Part shown: positions 23,520-35,639 of the stretch, in pieces
Numbering within the stretch: the stretch's first letter is position 1
How the letters are laid out: the number at the start of each line of letters is the position of its first letter
Assembly: GCA_021234155.1 (NCBI GenBank)
Contig: JAJEKV010000033.1
Coordinates: forward strand, 1,449,745 to 1,513,744
Length of the DNA: 64,000 nt
From: Isoetes taiwanensis
Taxonomy: Eukaryota; Streptophyta; Lycopodiopsida; Isoetales; Isoetaceae
Reading direction: 5' to 3'
Translations under genes and position numbers: made by a program
The notes under the pieces: generated by a model
What the model saw: only the letters and a program-made list of their open reading frames with translations
Databases searched by the model: none
What the model was told of the DNA's origin: nothing

Positions 23520-26500
23520 TAGCAGATGAACCAAAAAAAAAAAAGCAATAGACCATTGTTGTAATCGATTACGACGGCCAAGTGTGCACTAAGCCCTTGC
23601 AGTGACATTTTTTAACTCGCCTTTATAAAACAGAAAAGCAACAACGCGTCTAGCAAACGCAAGAGTTATATTTTCTTAATGTCACCAATCCACTACGAAC
23701 CACAAACGACATCTCCAATAACATAATCGCTTAGTAACTCTAAAAAAAGCAATTGCAAACACACACCACAGCTTATACAAGTGTGGTCCTAATACTGGCC
23801 AGAAAAAGCCATAACTGATAACTGCATCATCCAAGTCACGTCCACAAATTTCATTCCCGTGATCTGTTTAGTTGTCATCCACTACCATTTGTCCCAGTGG
23901 CATTTCAAACAGCAGATGAGCCCATCTACCACTATGCAAACGAAGACAAAATAGCATCACATGTATGCTGTTAAGTGGGAGGCTTCTATAGCTTCTCCAC
24001 CACATAAATGTAGGATATGATTTGATTTTGCAAAAGCTTTTACGGTAAGAACTTACAGTCCTTTTGAACAAGTTGCAGTTGACTCGGACAAAATCCTTTG
24101 TCTAGACTTCAAGGAAAAACTGTAATGTGCCATTTACAGTTGCGAGTATTTGACAAAGATTACAGATTTTAATGCTCAAGCTTCGCATCTAGAATGTAGA
24201 AAAGGGCAGTCCAATGTTTATAGGAACCAGACATAGAAAAAAAAAACCATAGAGGGAAAAGACGAATTGAGAAGGCAATATCAGACAGGTTGTGTAGGCA
24301 ATGTCAAGTCGGTGATGCAGGGCAAGTTGAAAGCAACTAGCTTTGGAAAAGCAGAAAACTAGTCCATGCTGGTACACAAAAGAAAACTTTATTGAACAAA
24401 ACTTACTTTTGGAGAATGACATTACGAGAGAAATAGATCTACCTGAGCTCTGGAGTCAATAGTTCAGAAACCCTAAAATTCTGCCAAACCCTAAATTTTC
24501 AGTCTTGCAGTCTTCAAGTTGCAGATGCAGCAGTCTGGATGATCCAGAGACAAAGCTCGATAAAGCTTGAAACTGACAACTAAAGCGAACTTTTTGAAGG
24601 AGAACACAGAGTTCATTTCTTTACTATCGATTCTCACCTTCGGCGCCTTCAGTGATGTCGGCCAAACACTGCAGAGCTGGCCGCTAATCTGTTGTTTGGA
24701 TTCGAGACACACCAGCCAGAACTGGCAGCCTTTGCGCCCCCATAGCTAGTACTTTCGCCGCTACATTCCGGCGCTTGTCCGAGCATTTTGATCTCAACAA
24801 AATGCTCCAAATCTTCGTTTTCCATTTTTCCTTTTGCAAGGACCATGAAAGCCGGTCCACTAAGAACCGGTCCACGTGAGACTCAGCACAAGAGGGCCCT
24901 TTTATACCTTGTGTAAAATTACATGGCCTGTGATGGTGGGCGTAAAATGGCGAGACATTTTACATGAGGGTGAGTGTTGCGATGGCGCATGTGAATCTAG
25001 CTTTAGGACGCATGTCTTGCATAAAGCTTCTCCCCATCTTGGGTGCTTCTAGGCGGTCGAATAGTATGGGTAGATAACGCTGGCCCAAGGACGTTACCTA
25101 AAATTTGAGGGCGAAATGAGGAAAATGCGGCGCCAAGACGCTCGGCATTTTCACCGCCCTAAAAATTTTTTGGTAACGTCGAGGGCCGACGCTATCGCCT
25201 TTAACGCCTCGGGTTCGAGGGTTTGCTTTGCAAGCCGAGGAGAGGAGCCAATGGGAGCGAGAAGAAGCAAGTTTTAATGAAGCCATCAAGTCGCCCGAAT
25301 GGAGAGAGGCCTGAGGGAAGCGGTGGCGGCCGCTCATGCATCGGAATGGAACCGTGGTTTCATGATCGAGGTAGGGAATTGAACCCTACTTTCAAGGCCA
25401 CTTCCGCTTTGCTAAGCCCGCTTTTTGAAGACCCCGCGGATACAAGAAAGAAAAGAACAAGCTAAATAAGAACAACATGAAGAGTAAAGAAAGGGCTTTT
25501 CGGGAAGAAGAACCATCAATCATAGTACTAGCGGCCCGATTTCGCAAAATGAGAACAAGAACGTAGAAAGGATATGAGAAATGGCTCACCGCACTAGAGA
25601 AGAACTAAAAAGAGGCATCTTACTTCTCGCAATTCACCTTTTACATCCCCGATTGACCGCGGTTCGCCCGCGAGCCCAATGACTCGGAGCCAAACAATCA
25701 AACAAAACCAAGACTAAAGTGATAAAAATCCGTTGGAATGGAGCAAGAAACGGCTCAAACTAAACCTTAGGGCTCGAAACTCAAATCTGCTCTCGATTTG
25801 CTTTACAAGAACCCGCCTCAAAGCATTAGGAAAGGTAGAAGATGGTCAGGCGACGGAGTTGCATCTTTGAAGGCGACAAAGAAAATGACCCGACGTGGAA
25901 GGACGATAAGGGAAAAATGAAAGAGACAGATGGTAATATTCTAGGGTGTTACGGGACCACCATATTTCTCTAGGATGTTATGAGCCTGCGGCTATAAAAT
26001 AATGCGCGAGTACGATGTTACTAGCTGGTAACATCATTCAAATGGACGGTTGAGATTTAATCTAACCCTGTAAACCTGAGAACCAGGGCGTTAAGGACTA
26101 GTGACTACAAAACCAAGGTGTTGCACATGGATGGTTGCCCTCTAAAGCCCTAGGGCTCCGCAGTATATTTCTGCTTTTTTTTTTTTTTTTTTCGCCTCAT
26201 TTCATGGCGTGTGCGCTCATGCATCGCAGTGTACCGCTTTAAACATTGTTTAAACATGCAGTTCGAAAAAACCTAGGTTGCATAATGATGACCTAGATTA
26301 CTTGACGTAGTGGAAGTCATCGGTTCGAGCCTGATTATCCCTAAACCTACTCCAAGCCTTGCTTTCGCGTCATCTAGATCCTCATTTTGCATCAAGTACG
26401 TACGCAAGTAAGTAAGTACGAAAGAAGAGAATTGTTTGTAGGTATGACATTTCAAAACGTTGAAATCTCATATACATTAGTAGATTATGGCAAAGATCAT

Positions 26501-27080
26501 GGTCATTAAAGCACTTAATGTTTCTTAAGATGCCATTTCGGCCTACCTAGCTTATTCAATCATTCATTACCATGAAAGATAGCAAAACTTATCTTGTTTA
26601 GCATCCCATATTTCTAGTTCGAGGTACGGCAGCTTAACCGACGGCCCGCTTAAACCACGCCTTTGTTAAGCATTTGTGTGATTGAGTGCGTAACCACTTA
26701 AGCAAAAGCCTTTACCACTTAATCGGATCATGCTCACAACTTTTGGCCAAATTAATATGGTTTAGAATCAGGTGAATTGCCTGCTAAGATGCTAAAACCC
26801 CCAGTATGCAAAGAGAAGAGATGATTTGGACTCGGATTGAGCTAGATCGAGCATTGTCTACGAGCATGGAATTGTGAGACAATTATTCGAGCCTCGAAAT
26901 ATGAGCTGCCATCTTGTTTAGTTAATTAGGAAAGAAGTAGTGCATGATCTAGTAGTATAGAAAGGAAATGGACCAGATAATAAGCAGATCCTATAGGAGC
27001 ACCTTGTTCTTCTGTTTCTCATTAAAACAATAAACAGAATCACGGCGGCCATCTTTAGTTATGGAAATGTCACAATTTTT
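23520..27080. other. Intergenic, no supported gene
   Basis: No recognisable gene. The minus strand at 24846-24649 has a start codon and 65 open codons (MVLAKGKMENEDLEHFVEI at the start), which could be an orphan first exon but has no known match. A T-run lies at 26170-26192. The rest is short shadows. Confidence 0.4.
26295..26365 (+). repeat. tRNA-like fragment (T-arm)
   Basis: ATCGG-TTCGAGC-CTGAT near 26330-26347 forms a tRNA T-arm with a seven-base loop and a B-box-like GGTTCGAGCC. The matching acceptor strand and D-arm were not found upstream, so it is a decayed tRNA or SINE head rather than a working tRNA gene. Confidence 0.35.
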
Positions 27081-27113
27081 TGTTGTTCTATTTATTTTAG
27101 TTTAATTTAACAC

Positions 27114-27169
27114 CGCTCAAATGTGATCTTAATATATGGTTCGCTCAAATGTGATCTTAATATATGGTT
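27114..27169. repeat. 28-bp unit, two perfect tandem copies
   Basis: CGCTCAAATGTGATCTTAAT followed by ATATGGTT occurs at 27114-27141 and again, without change, at 27142-27169. Confidence 0.9.
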
Positions 27170-27379
27170 TATACATAGAGCAGTCATGCCCAAAAGAATG
27201 CAACCAATGTGGTGTGACATAAAGATTACTAACTTACTTTTCCACATTGATATATGTTGTTAACTCGATCATTCAAGCCTCATAAGTTGTCTTAAAAAAT
27301 CTTAGATGACCATTGCCCCTAGGAAGAGGATGTTTGCTATGTGAAGGGCATATTCGTGGATACTTTCAATTTTAGATTT

Positions 27380-27860
27380 TAGACTAAAAAGGATGTTGTA
27401 CAAGATTGTAATCCAAGCTGTGGTGTTGTATGTTGCCAAATTTGGAGACCAGGTCTATCTTTTGATGTGTGGAAGTGGGTGGAAAGCATTCACAAGAAGT
27501 TCCTTATGACGCAACTAGAGGTTAAATTGCAAACAACATATAAAATGCTCCTCAACAAATCCGGCTTGATATCCCTCGAAGAGAAAGCAATATGTCAAGC
27601 TTTGGTCAAGGAGGGCTAATGCTGGTGTCATTATAAAGTACGGTAAAACCAATGGACACCAATAGACTCCCATATTTGGCAATGAAACAGAATGAGAACA
27701 AAGGATGGTATACAGACTTGAGAAAATGGCTTAACAAATGGGAGATGAATCTGGATAACATGCCACATGAGAATGATGTAATAAGATATTGGGTAGAAAT
27801 ACACCTACAACATAAGGCATGGCAAGGAGCAGCACGCAGATGGCATATTATTTGCCACTA
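27380..27860 (+). mobile_element. L1-type LINE relic, post-RT region
   Basis: Translated pieces match the C-terminal part of ORF2 in LINE copy C. GLSFDVWKWVESIHKKFLMT, LQTTYKMLLNKSGLISLEEK and ICQALV correspond to GLSLDRWKKVEKVLKKFLLA, VQTPYAMLLAEAGLMPLEGE and LCQTVV in C. Then LPYLAMKQNENKGWYTDLRK, WLNKWEM corresponds to LPHAAMKHSESKGWYADFLK, WLKKWDI. Stops and frame changes interrupt it. Neither the RT core nor the zinc knuckle and tail is present nearby, so it is a short fragment in the same orientation as the 38-58 kb array. Confidence 0.75.
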
Positions 27861-28799
27861 TGAGCTCTAGAACTAAGAGCATTATCATGCCTTCCTCAAG
27901 GGATATCGATGCATTAAAGAAACACAATTTGCAGATTTTGGTCGAGCTCATACCATCGTGGAATTGAAGATGGGGTGATTTATATCTCATGAGCAATGCA
28001 AGCATAAGGTATACCTATCATCTAATATTGAGGATGAAGCAATGGTCGACATACCAAAACTTATGAAGCAAGCAAGCAAAGACAAGGGTCTACCTAATCG
28101 ATACTTGATTGATAGGATGCCAGATAGTAATTCTATATTTAAAATGATGAGCATGATGTAAAAGAATTTGTTGTCAAACCTATGCTTTTGCTAATATAAC
28201 ATGTTATATTGTCATCAAGGTCTTTGAATAGGTCAAATTATTTGATGGCATTGTCCTTATACTTAACTAGTTGGCTGCACTGTATATGTTAGTTTTGGTT
28301 ATCCAACATGGCTACATTCCTACACTTGCCCTTTTAGCTAGCTTCATTGTATATTAGTTTTGTTATAGGTATAACTAATTTTTTCCAATTCGTTCTTTGA
28401 AAGTTTTACCCATGAAGACAAGTGAAGTAGATTATTGGTCTCCATACATTTGGAATACACGACTCATTATAACAGTGTGGCACAATTCAAAAACCTAAGC
28501 CACGGCAATGTAAAATAAAACACAAATCTGCAACTAAAACTAGATGGCGACTTAGATACAAAGCCAATGTTTTCATGCTTACCTCGAATATGTTCAAAGT
28601 GAATTCGAAGCAATTACATGTTTGATAGTACGTGGAAACAATTTTAGTTGCCAAAATATGCCTTTTAATCCCGCCAAGCTATAGACTAGTCTGATAGTAG
28701 CTAATGGTAGTTTTGTTGCACAATTGGCATACAATGTGTAAAAAAACAAGAGAACCACCAGCCTTGATGTGTAAACAAGAGAACCACAAGCCATACTCT

Positions 28800-30931
28800 G
28801 TAACTCTGAAGAGGAACTTGATGCGAGCTCAAAATGACAATACTTTAAAGAATTTTATCATTAAACAATGAGACAGAGAGAAGTTTCAAGCTGAGAATTT
28901 TTGCATGAGAGTTGAATCTACAGTTAAATCTCTAGAAGCTCGCTTAAAAAGATTGAAGAATTTTATGGGCTTCCAGGAGAGGAAAAAGAGTATGAAACCT
29001 ATTGAGTTTAGCTCCAAAAGGGAAAGCGGCAAGACGAAGGGTTTATGATGTTCGTTAAGTCTTGAACAGTAAGAAAAAGAGTGGATTGGTAAGAAGAAAT
29101 ATTGGGAACTTCCGTGTGAACATGATTTCGAGGGATGAAATTATTGACTTGTTAAATGCGCCATGCAATGCAGCATTGAAGAGGAATATTTTAGATATGG
29201 TCATAAAGGAGGTTGCTTCAAACATGGATGCAGATGAGGTACAAGCAACTTATGAGTAGTATTGTGGTTATAGGAGCCCCTTCAAACCTTTTCAAGTCTG
29301 ATTGAGAACACTTGGCACCAAGAAGGTCATTATACCTCGGTCCATATGCGATTGAAACCAGCGTAAGAAAGAGGAATGCAAGGGTTGACGAGGTACTTGG
29401 TGGCATGCATTCAATCCAATCTGAGCTCCATTGCTTATGAGTAAATCAAAAAAATAACAAAAGTTTAACAAATGGGATTGAATGAGAAAAACAATGTTTG
29501 GTTTGATTTGGAAAGCATCTTAAAACTTATGGTTGTTTTTATAATATGCAATCTTCAATGTGTAGATCAATTGGAAGTTTGCATTAAATTGGATGAGATG
29601 GAGCTAACTAGTAAATCCAAATTTGAAAGAGTCTCCATTGTTCTTATGAACTTTGCTTTGGGATCAAGTTATGAAATGCAATTGCAAATGCCCAAATCTA
29701 AAAGAGATATTGAATGGTTTTCAAGACAATCAAAAGATCACACATGGCGGCTTGGCATATTCCAAAGTTCATAAAGAAACATTTGCAATTTTAAAGTGTG
29801 TATTTGACCAGAATAAATCCCAAGAATTATTAGCTTGTATGAATCGGAGGAACTATTGCATATGGATGGTCACGGGTCCTTTAAGGTAAGATTTCATTTG
29901 GCTTGTGACTTGAAAACTACAAAAAGTTATGTATAATATAGTTAATTCACCTACCATACAACTAGGAATTGCATCTACTGTATGTATGGGATGAAAGAGC
30001 AAAGAAAGGGCAAAAGTTCTAGCCTCTTGTCTTGCAATCAAAATGCAAGTCCTGATAGGAATTTGATGGACAAAGGCTTTGAACCTGTCTTGCCAATTCC
30101 TTTGCAAAGAGTGCACGCGGTGCACTTTTGCATGCAATGGTAAGAGTTATTGAAAAAATGATACGTAATAGTATTATCAAGGGTTGAGGAATAGCAAGGG
30201 TTGAGGAAGCATTATCAAATGCCGGACTCCATGGCGGCTGTGTAAAACTTGAAAAGGACCTCAAACGTTCAAGAGCGAGCTCAATACCATTGAAAGTTTC
30301 ATTAGGATTTTTTAAAGAACATAGATCCCAAAAGGAAAGGCACATTTGAGTTTGGCAAAAGATTAGTGGAGGCAGAAAGAGATCGAACTAATGGAGCTAA
30401 CTCTACTGTAAGAAAATTAGGTGCATGGAATGCATTTTCCAATAATATTATATTGTAGAAACATACATACAGTGGTGAAGACAAACAGGAATTTAAGTTA
30501 TTTGTCTCAAGATTTGCAGAAGCATATATCAAGGCATGGGGCGAGAGTGAGATAGCTCATTACATTCACGTTCTTTATGCCCATGGACCTTGGTTTGCAA
30601 AGGAGTATGGCAGCTTTGCAGTGGAATACACAAGGCATGGAAAAGTCCCACAAACAAGCAAAGATGACTTTTCGTCGAGCTACTCGAAGAGGAGGATCAT
30701 CCATAATGTCGGGCCACTAAATCACTTTGGAATATGGTTTTATAGGAGGTTACTAGTTAGGCATGAAAGGAATATTAGGAAAAGAGCCAACCCATGCTTG
30801 CATAACGCATTTAGAGAGACTTCTCTAAAGCGTAAAAGGGAGTCATGGGAGAAGTCCACATCGAGGGAAACACAACGTCAATGGAGGAGCAAAAGAGTTA
30901 GAATTGGAAAAAAATATGTTGTGGCAGATTA
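28800..30931 (+). pseudogene. X2 family degenerate coding unit, copy 2
   Basis: Homologous, block by block, to the minus-strand unit at 11.9-14.4 kb. The blocks are a Lys-rich helix (about 28900-29040), ILDMVIKEVASNMDADEVQA (29190-29250), GTKKVIIPRS (about 29310), NEKNNVWFDLESILKLMVVF (29484-29540), RDRTNGANSTVRKLGAWNAF (about 30380-30440), HYIHVLYAHGPWFAKEYGSF (30560-30615), then HGKVPQTSKDDF and a very basic C-terminus ending at 30931. The last frame (30621-30932) is the longest intact piece. Stops after DEVQATYE and in several later places show decay. Copy 1 lacks stops where copy 2 has them and vice versa, so both descend from an intact ancestor. Function unknown; a transposase-like origin is only an impression. 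Confidence 0.6.
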
Positions 30932-31020
30932 GACTTCTCAATTTACAGATTTGGAGGTCATAGTTTCATGACTTTCGTGGCTTTTATTATTTGCTTTTAC
31001 TTTACAACAATAACTTTTTT

Positions 31021-31334
31021 GGGTGAAAGCATGCTACGGTGTACCACTTTTGGAACCCTCAAAAGTACCAGGTACTTTTAAAATTGGTACTTTTTATTTT
31101 TGCTTTCCATTAAAATCAATAGAAAAATTTCAAAATAAAAGTCAATAACATGTCAATCTATAATATTAGGAGGATTACAATACTATCAGAGACTAAAATG
31201 AATAAATCAACCTTAAACTTATTATTTATTGAGATATTTATGGAAGTTCCCAAAGACATCAATCGGTACTTTTCTAGGTAGTTTTGCACCCCTAAAAAGT
31301 ACTTTAGATGGTACACCTTAGCATGCTTTCACCC
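31021..31334. mobile_element. MITE-like element with about 26-bp terminal inverted repeats
   Basis: The segment begins GGGTGAAAGCATGCTACGGT followed by GTACCA, and its end, read on the other strand, begins GGGTGAAAGCATGCTAAGGT followed by GTACCA, one mismatch in 26. Imperfect pairing continues inward (AAAGTACT, AAAAGTACC). It is 314 bp, AT-rich and non-coding, as expected for a MITE. The bases just outside are T-rich (TTTTTT and TTAAAT) and do not show a certain target duplication, so the superfamily is open. Confidence 0.8.
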
Positions 31335-32127
31335 TTAAATTGGTTATTGTTAGTAGGGAGCTCATACATTGTATTTTCAAACATGCAAGCAAATCTCACA
31401 TATCGTATTTTCATATGCTAGGTGGTGCTCTGGTTGCTACAATGTTTGCTGCTTACTGCTATGCACCCTTGCCCATGGAGTGGTGCTCTGGTTAGGAACA
31501 GTCTAATAGGGTTGAGAGGTGTGATAGTGGGTAGTCTTGCAGCCAAGGGTCGCTTTTCGCGGTAAAAAGAGTTATGTAGATGTTCAACCAAGAGATGTTA
31601 TCTGTGCAAAGAGTTGGCTTTTTTAGTTTACGAGGCTCTAGACATAAAGGTTGTTATGCTGGAGTCATGGATGCACAATATGATATGAATGTCCCATAGG
31701 CTGAGGCTTTCTTCTTTCGGAGAAATATTTAAAAAAAGAAAAATGTATTCTTAAGCTATGGTGATTGATGCAACAGAAGAGAAGCAACATGGCAAGCTAC
31801 ATGGCACAATGAAACAAGATAGTCTTGATGCATTTTTATAGGGAGTACATGGGAATCCCGGTCAAATCAAGGACATGCCCACCACACGCGGACACCTATC
31901 ATTCTAGCAAGGTAATATGTATTGAAATAATTTTTGCATGTATGAAATGTGAATGCTGTGAATATACAAACTAGATATATTGTTTATTTGACCTCGAAAA
32001 GCAAAGGAGGCATTTGCATCAACCGGTGTTAGCATTTTATAGATCCTCTGCTTTAGCTATCTCGCGCTCAACAGTGGTTGTTGAGCCCTTGACTTTTTAT
32101 AATCTTTTACAACGATAGTAAAACCCG

Positions 32128-33240
32128 CGGAAGAATGCTAACAATATGAAAACCTATTATGCTCTTCCAGATTTGGTTCAGTCCCAAGCAATTTGATCAT
32201 GACAAGAAACTCCTTGCTAGAGAAGAAAAGGATTGTTGTCATGCATAATTTATCATGTGCAAAATGTGCATATGCTTTGTATGGTCGAACAGACCAGTGG
32301 ACTCTTTGGTGGTCTAGATGTCCTTCCTTATAAATTTCGGTTATCTTCTGCACCTTGGAGTGCATCTACCATGGACAGGCAAGGCCATAAAATGAGGAAC
32401 TACTTTGCTGCAAAAGGTATGCCTCTTGTGATGAAACATTTTCAGGAACATGCACTTGTTTTGATTTAAGCCACTCCTTTGGAATGGATGCCAAGGAAGA
32501 ATGTGCCAAAACTTGTGAAGAATGCTAACAATATGAAAACCTATTATGTTCTTCCAGATTTGGTTCACCCCAAGCAATTTCATCCCCGACGAGGAGCCCC
32601 TTGCCGACAAAGAAAAGGATTGTTGTCATGCATAATTTATCAAGTGCAAAATGTACATATGCTTCAGACACCGGCTTAAAAATTGGGCGAATATTTAGTA
32701 TGTTCAAGGTAAAAGAAACATGTGATGATCTTCAATGGGCATTTAAATCTAACAACACAAAGAATAACATGCATTCACGAGATGGTTTATGAGATTGTGC
32801 AAAGAATTGTTTCGATGATGCTTCACTTTTTATTGTCTCGCGGGTAATAGTTCTAGGGTCTCATTTTTGTGGTTCCAAGTCAAGATTTCAATTACATTGA
32901 ATTCTAGAGGCAACAAAAGCCGAGGTTGAACAATATAGAAAAGGCATATGTTGTACCAGCTTATGAAGGTTTTGGAGTGCACCGTCACGCCATGGACTTC
33001 GCTTGCCGATTCAATCTAATGTGAGCAATGGATCCCTTTGGTGGTCTAGATGTCCTTCCTAATGAATTATCATATCTTCAAGACCTTGGAGTGCATCTAT
33101 CACGGACAGGCAAGGCCCTCAAATGAGGGACTACTATGCTGCAAAAGGTGTGCCTCTTGTGATGATACATTTGCAGGAACATGCACTTGTCTTGATTTAA
33201 GCCATTCCTTTAGAATGAATGTCAAGGACGAACACAAGTT
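32128..33240 (+). repeat. Duplicated coding-like segments
   Basis: Two block types each occur twice. Block P (GAATGCTAACAATATGAAAA, then CCAGATTTGGTTCA, then AAAAGGATTGTTGTCATGCA) is at about 32132-32280 and 32518-32665. Block Q (GGTGGTCTAGATGTCCTTCC, then TTGGAGTGCATCTA, then GGAACATGCACTTGT) is at about 32309-32470 and 33039-33192. The order P-Q-P-Q suggests an ancestral tandem unit with P and Q separated differently. Translations such as FGGLDVLPNELSYLQDLGVH and TKKRIVVMHNLSSAKCTYAS look coding, but frames are broken and no family is recognised. Confidence 0.6.
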
Positions 33241-33412
33241 CCCCATGCATTTTGTCAAGACTTGTTTTTGTTCCATAAGCTTTTGCATAAGCTATGTGTA
33301 TGAATTGGGAGACAATTGGTAAAAGCTTCGCATATGTTTTTCCCTTTGTTACATGGTAAATTATAGATGTGCGATTGATTCTAAGTGGTTTAAACTTTGT
33401 TGCATATATAGA

Positions 33413-33532
33413 TTATGTGGTTGGACATTTGAAAAAGCCCCAAAGAATATATATTTTCAGATCTTTCATCATTTATGTGGTTGGACATTTGAAAAAGCCT
33501 CTAGCAATATATTTTCGTATCTTTCATTATTA
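33413..33532. repeat. 60-bp unit, two tandem copies
   Basis: TTATGTGGTTGGACATTTGA opens units at 33413 and 33473; both contain AAAAAGCC, an AATATATTTTC-type phrase and TCTTTCAT. Confidence 0.85.
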
Positions 33533-33802
33533 CTTGTAGGCAGCTCATTGGTCACATTGGCCACAGTGTAGTTGGTAGTTGACTAATGTTGCAGATTGTA
33601 TGTAAAGGCAATCGAAATAGACGTAGATTCATTCTTCAATAACATTTTATTAATTATAGAGGAGTTATTTAGTTAACTTATAGTGTAAATTTGAACTTGT
33701 TTCTTGCACTAGAATGGGCTGCTGAATCTGCAGATGATATAAGTGGCTCTGCTTACAATTATGCTTATTTTAAGTTTCATTTGCATGCTTAAACCTTATT
33801 CT

Positions 33803-33916
33803 GCAACCCTCGCTGCCATGCACTGTGCACTTGTCTATAAGCCAAATTGCAAAGAACTTATTCTCGCAACCCTCGCTGCCATGCACTGTGCACTTGTCTA
33901 TGAGCCAAATTGCAGC
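33803..33916. repeat. 63-bp unit, two tandem copies
   Basis: GCAACCCTCGCTGCCATGCA opens units at 33803 and 33866; both continue CTGTGCACTTGTCTATAAGC or CTGTGCACTTGTCTATGAGC and CAAATTGCA. The second unit is slightly shorter. DNA between 33920 and 34980 has no supported gene. Confidence 0.85.
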
Positions 33917-35049
33917 AGATCCAGGCTTTATTATCACTTGATGTAGACCAAACAAAAGTTATCACCATAACTAAGCCCAATCTAGAGTAAGCCAAAGCAA
34001 TCCGAATTTCAATCTGTGTTTATTTCACCGTTTGAAATTAACCTTCAATTCCATAATCTACATTCCACATGTTGCAAAAGGATCTATTGTTCCCTTGACT
34101 CATGCTCTAGCCTGCAAGCTTATTTGACACCGCTCAAAAACTTGAGAGAAGATTTGATTGGTGGTGGAGGAATTAATGCTCAAAGCATGGTCATTATGGT
34201 ACTTAGATGTACTGGAAACGAGTATCAACATATTGCAACTTCCATTAAGACTCAAAGCTAGAAGGGATCCGATGGACTTTCCAAGGCATACAACATATCT
34301 TTATGCAAGAGGAGTTAGAATATGCAAGCAAAACTCGGCAAAGACAACTCCATATGGCCTAGCTGAATTTGGCCATGGATAATAAAAAAAGCAAGCAAGG
34401 AGATAACAGGCTTAAAATAGTTAAGTTCACAATCAAGCTGTGCGTCTCTAAACTTTTGTGTGTGCTTTCAATCCTCTTTGGGAATTGAACCTAAATTCAA
34501 CAAAAAAAGTCTTCTGTCTTTTCTTTTTCCATCTTTTATATATCTCAACTACATCAATTTAGATGTTGAATCCTTAAAGTATGTGGAAACATACAATCCT
34601 TACAAATTAATGAACATTCTCGCCGATATACCACCTTCTTATCGTCCTCTAAGAAATAAAAATCAGAAAATCCGTTGAGGGACCCAGTAAGCTTCGGCAT
34701 TCTAGAAGTGTCCATCCTTCTTCCACATCCAAGATTTGTGTGTTGTCATTTCCAGTATCCATAGTAATTGCATAGAATCGGCCCTAATGATATGTTCTTC
34801 CACATGTTTCCAACACCATTCAACATTTTCCCATTGCTTCTTATGTCGTTGAATAAAGAAATTGCAATAGAGCATCTGTTTTGGTACCCTATATCTGAGA
34901 ATTTACATCTTGTCAGCATTTATATAACATGTTGCAAAATTAAAAGAGATTTACTTACTTAAAATGAAGTCGCCGAGGTCTACTTATAAGCTAGTTAATT
35001 GCCCTCGCCGCTTCTGTGAATTCTCTTTCCCCGTTCACCCAAGAATATT

Positions 35050-35435
35050 TGGTTTAAAGATGCGCCACTAGCATTTCGAAATGTATAGGTCTGGTGTAAC
35101 CTTCAATGTCTGCACTTAAACTCAGAAGAACAGATCCGGTTGGCATCTAACTTTGGAAAAATTGAACTGTTTGCAATACCTTGAGTCATCATAGAGGACC
35201 ATAAGCATGTTTGATCATCTATACATCTACCACCTTCTAAGCACAAATCCTACAACATGTGCCTTCCAATGTGCGCCAAATCATTAAGCTTTTCTTTTTC
35301 ACAAATAATTTGCACGCTATTTGGTCTGATTGTCATCCATGATTCCAAAGATATATGCATATCAGTCCATTTACCACTATCATCTGTTGTATCTCTCAAA
35401 ATAATTTGACTAACTTCTGACCATTTTCTAGTCAT
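35050..35435 (-). pseudogene. X1 family, copy 2 (decayed)
   Basis: On the minus strand, SQIILRDTTDDSGKWTDMHI and LESWMTI (35435-35250) are followed by an in-frame stop, then FPKLDANRICSSEFK (about 35150-35105). These match the plus-strand frame at 8095-8451 in the same order, with roughly the same distances. The DNA between 34400 and 35640 on this strand may contain more of the unit, but I cannot align it reliably. Family unknown; clearly broken. Confidence 0.45.
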
Positions 35436-35639
35436 AGTTCGCTAGCATGAAGATAATCTATTCTCCATAATTCAAAAGTTCTTAAACTGGTCGAATAACA
35501 ATCATACCAAGCTCTTCTATGGAACTGCTGTGGTGATCAAAAAGAATCATACCATGGTCTTGAAGAAATCCTATATGCATGGCTAACATGTTAACGCTTG
35601 TCACACAAAGCTCCTGGAAAATGCAATTCCATTTGATTG

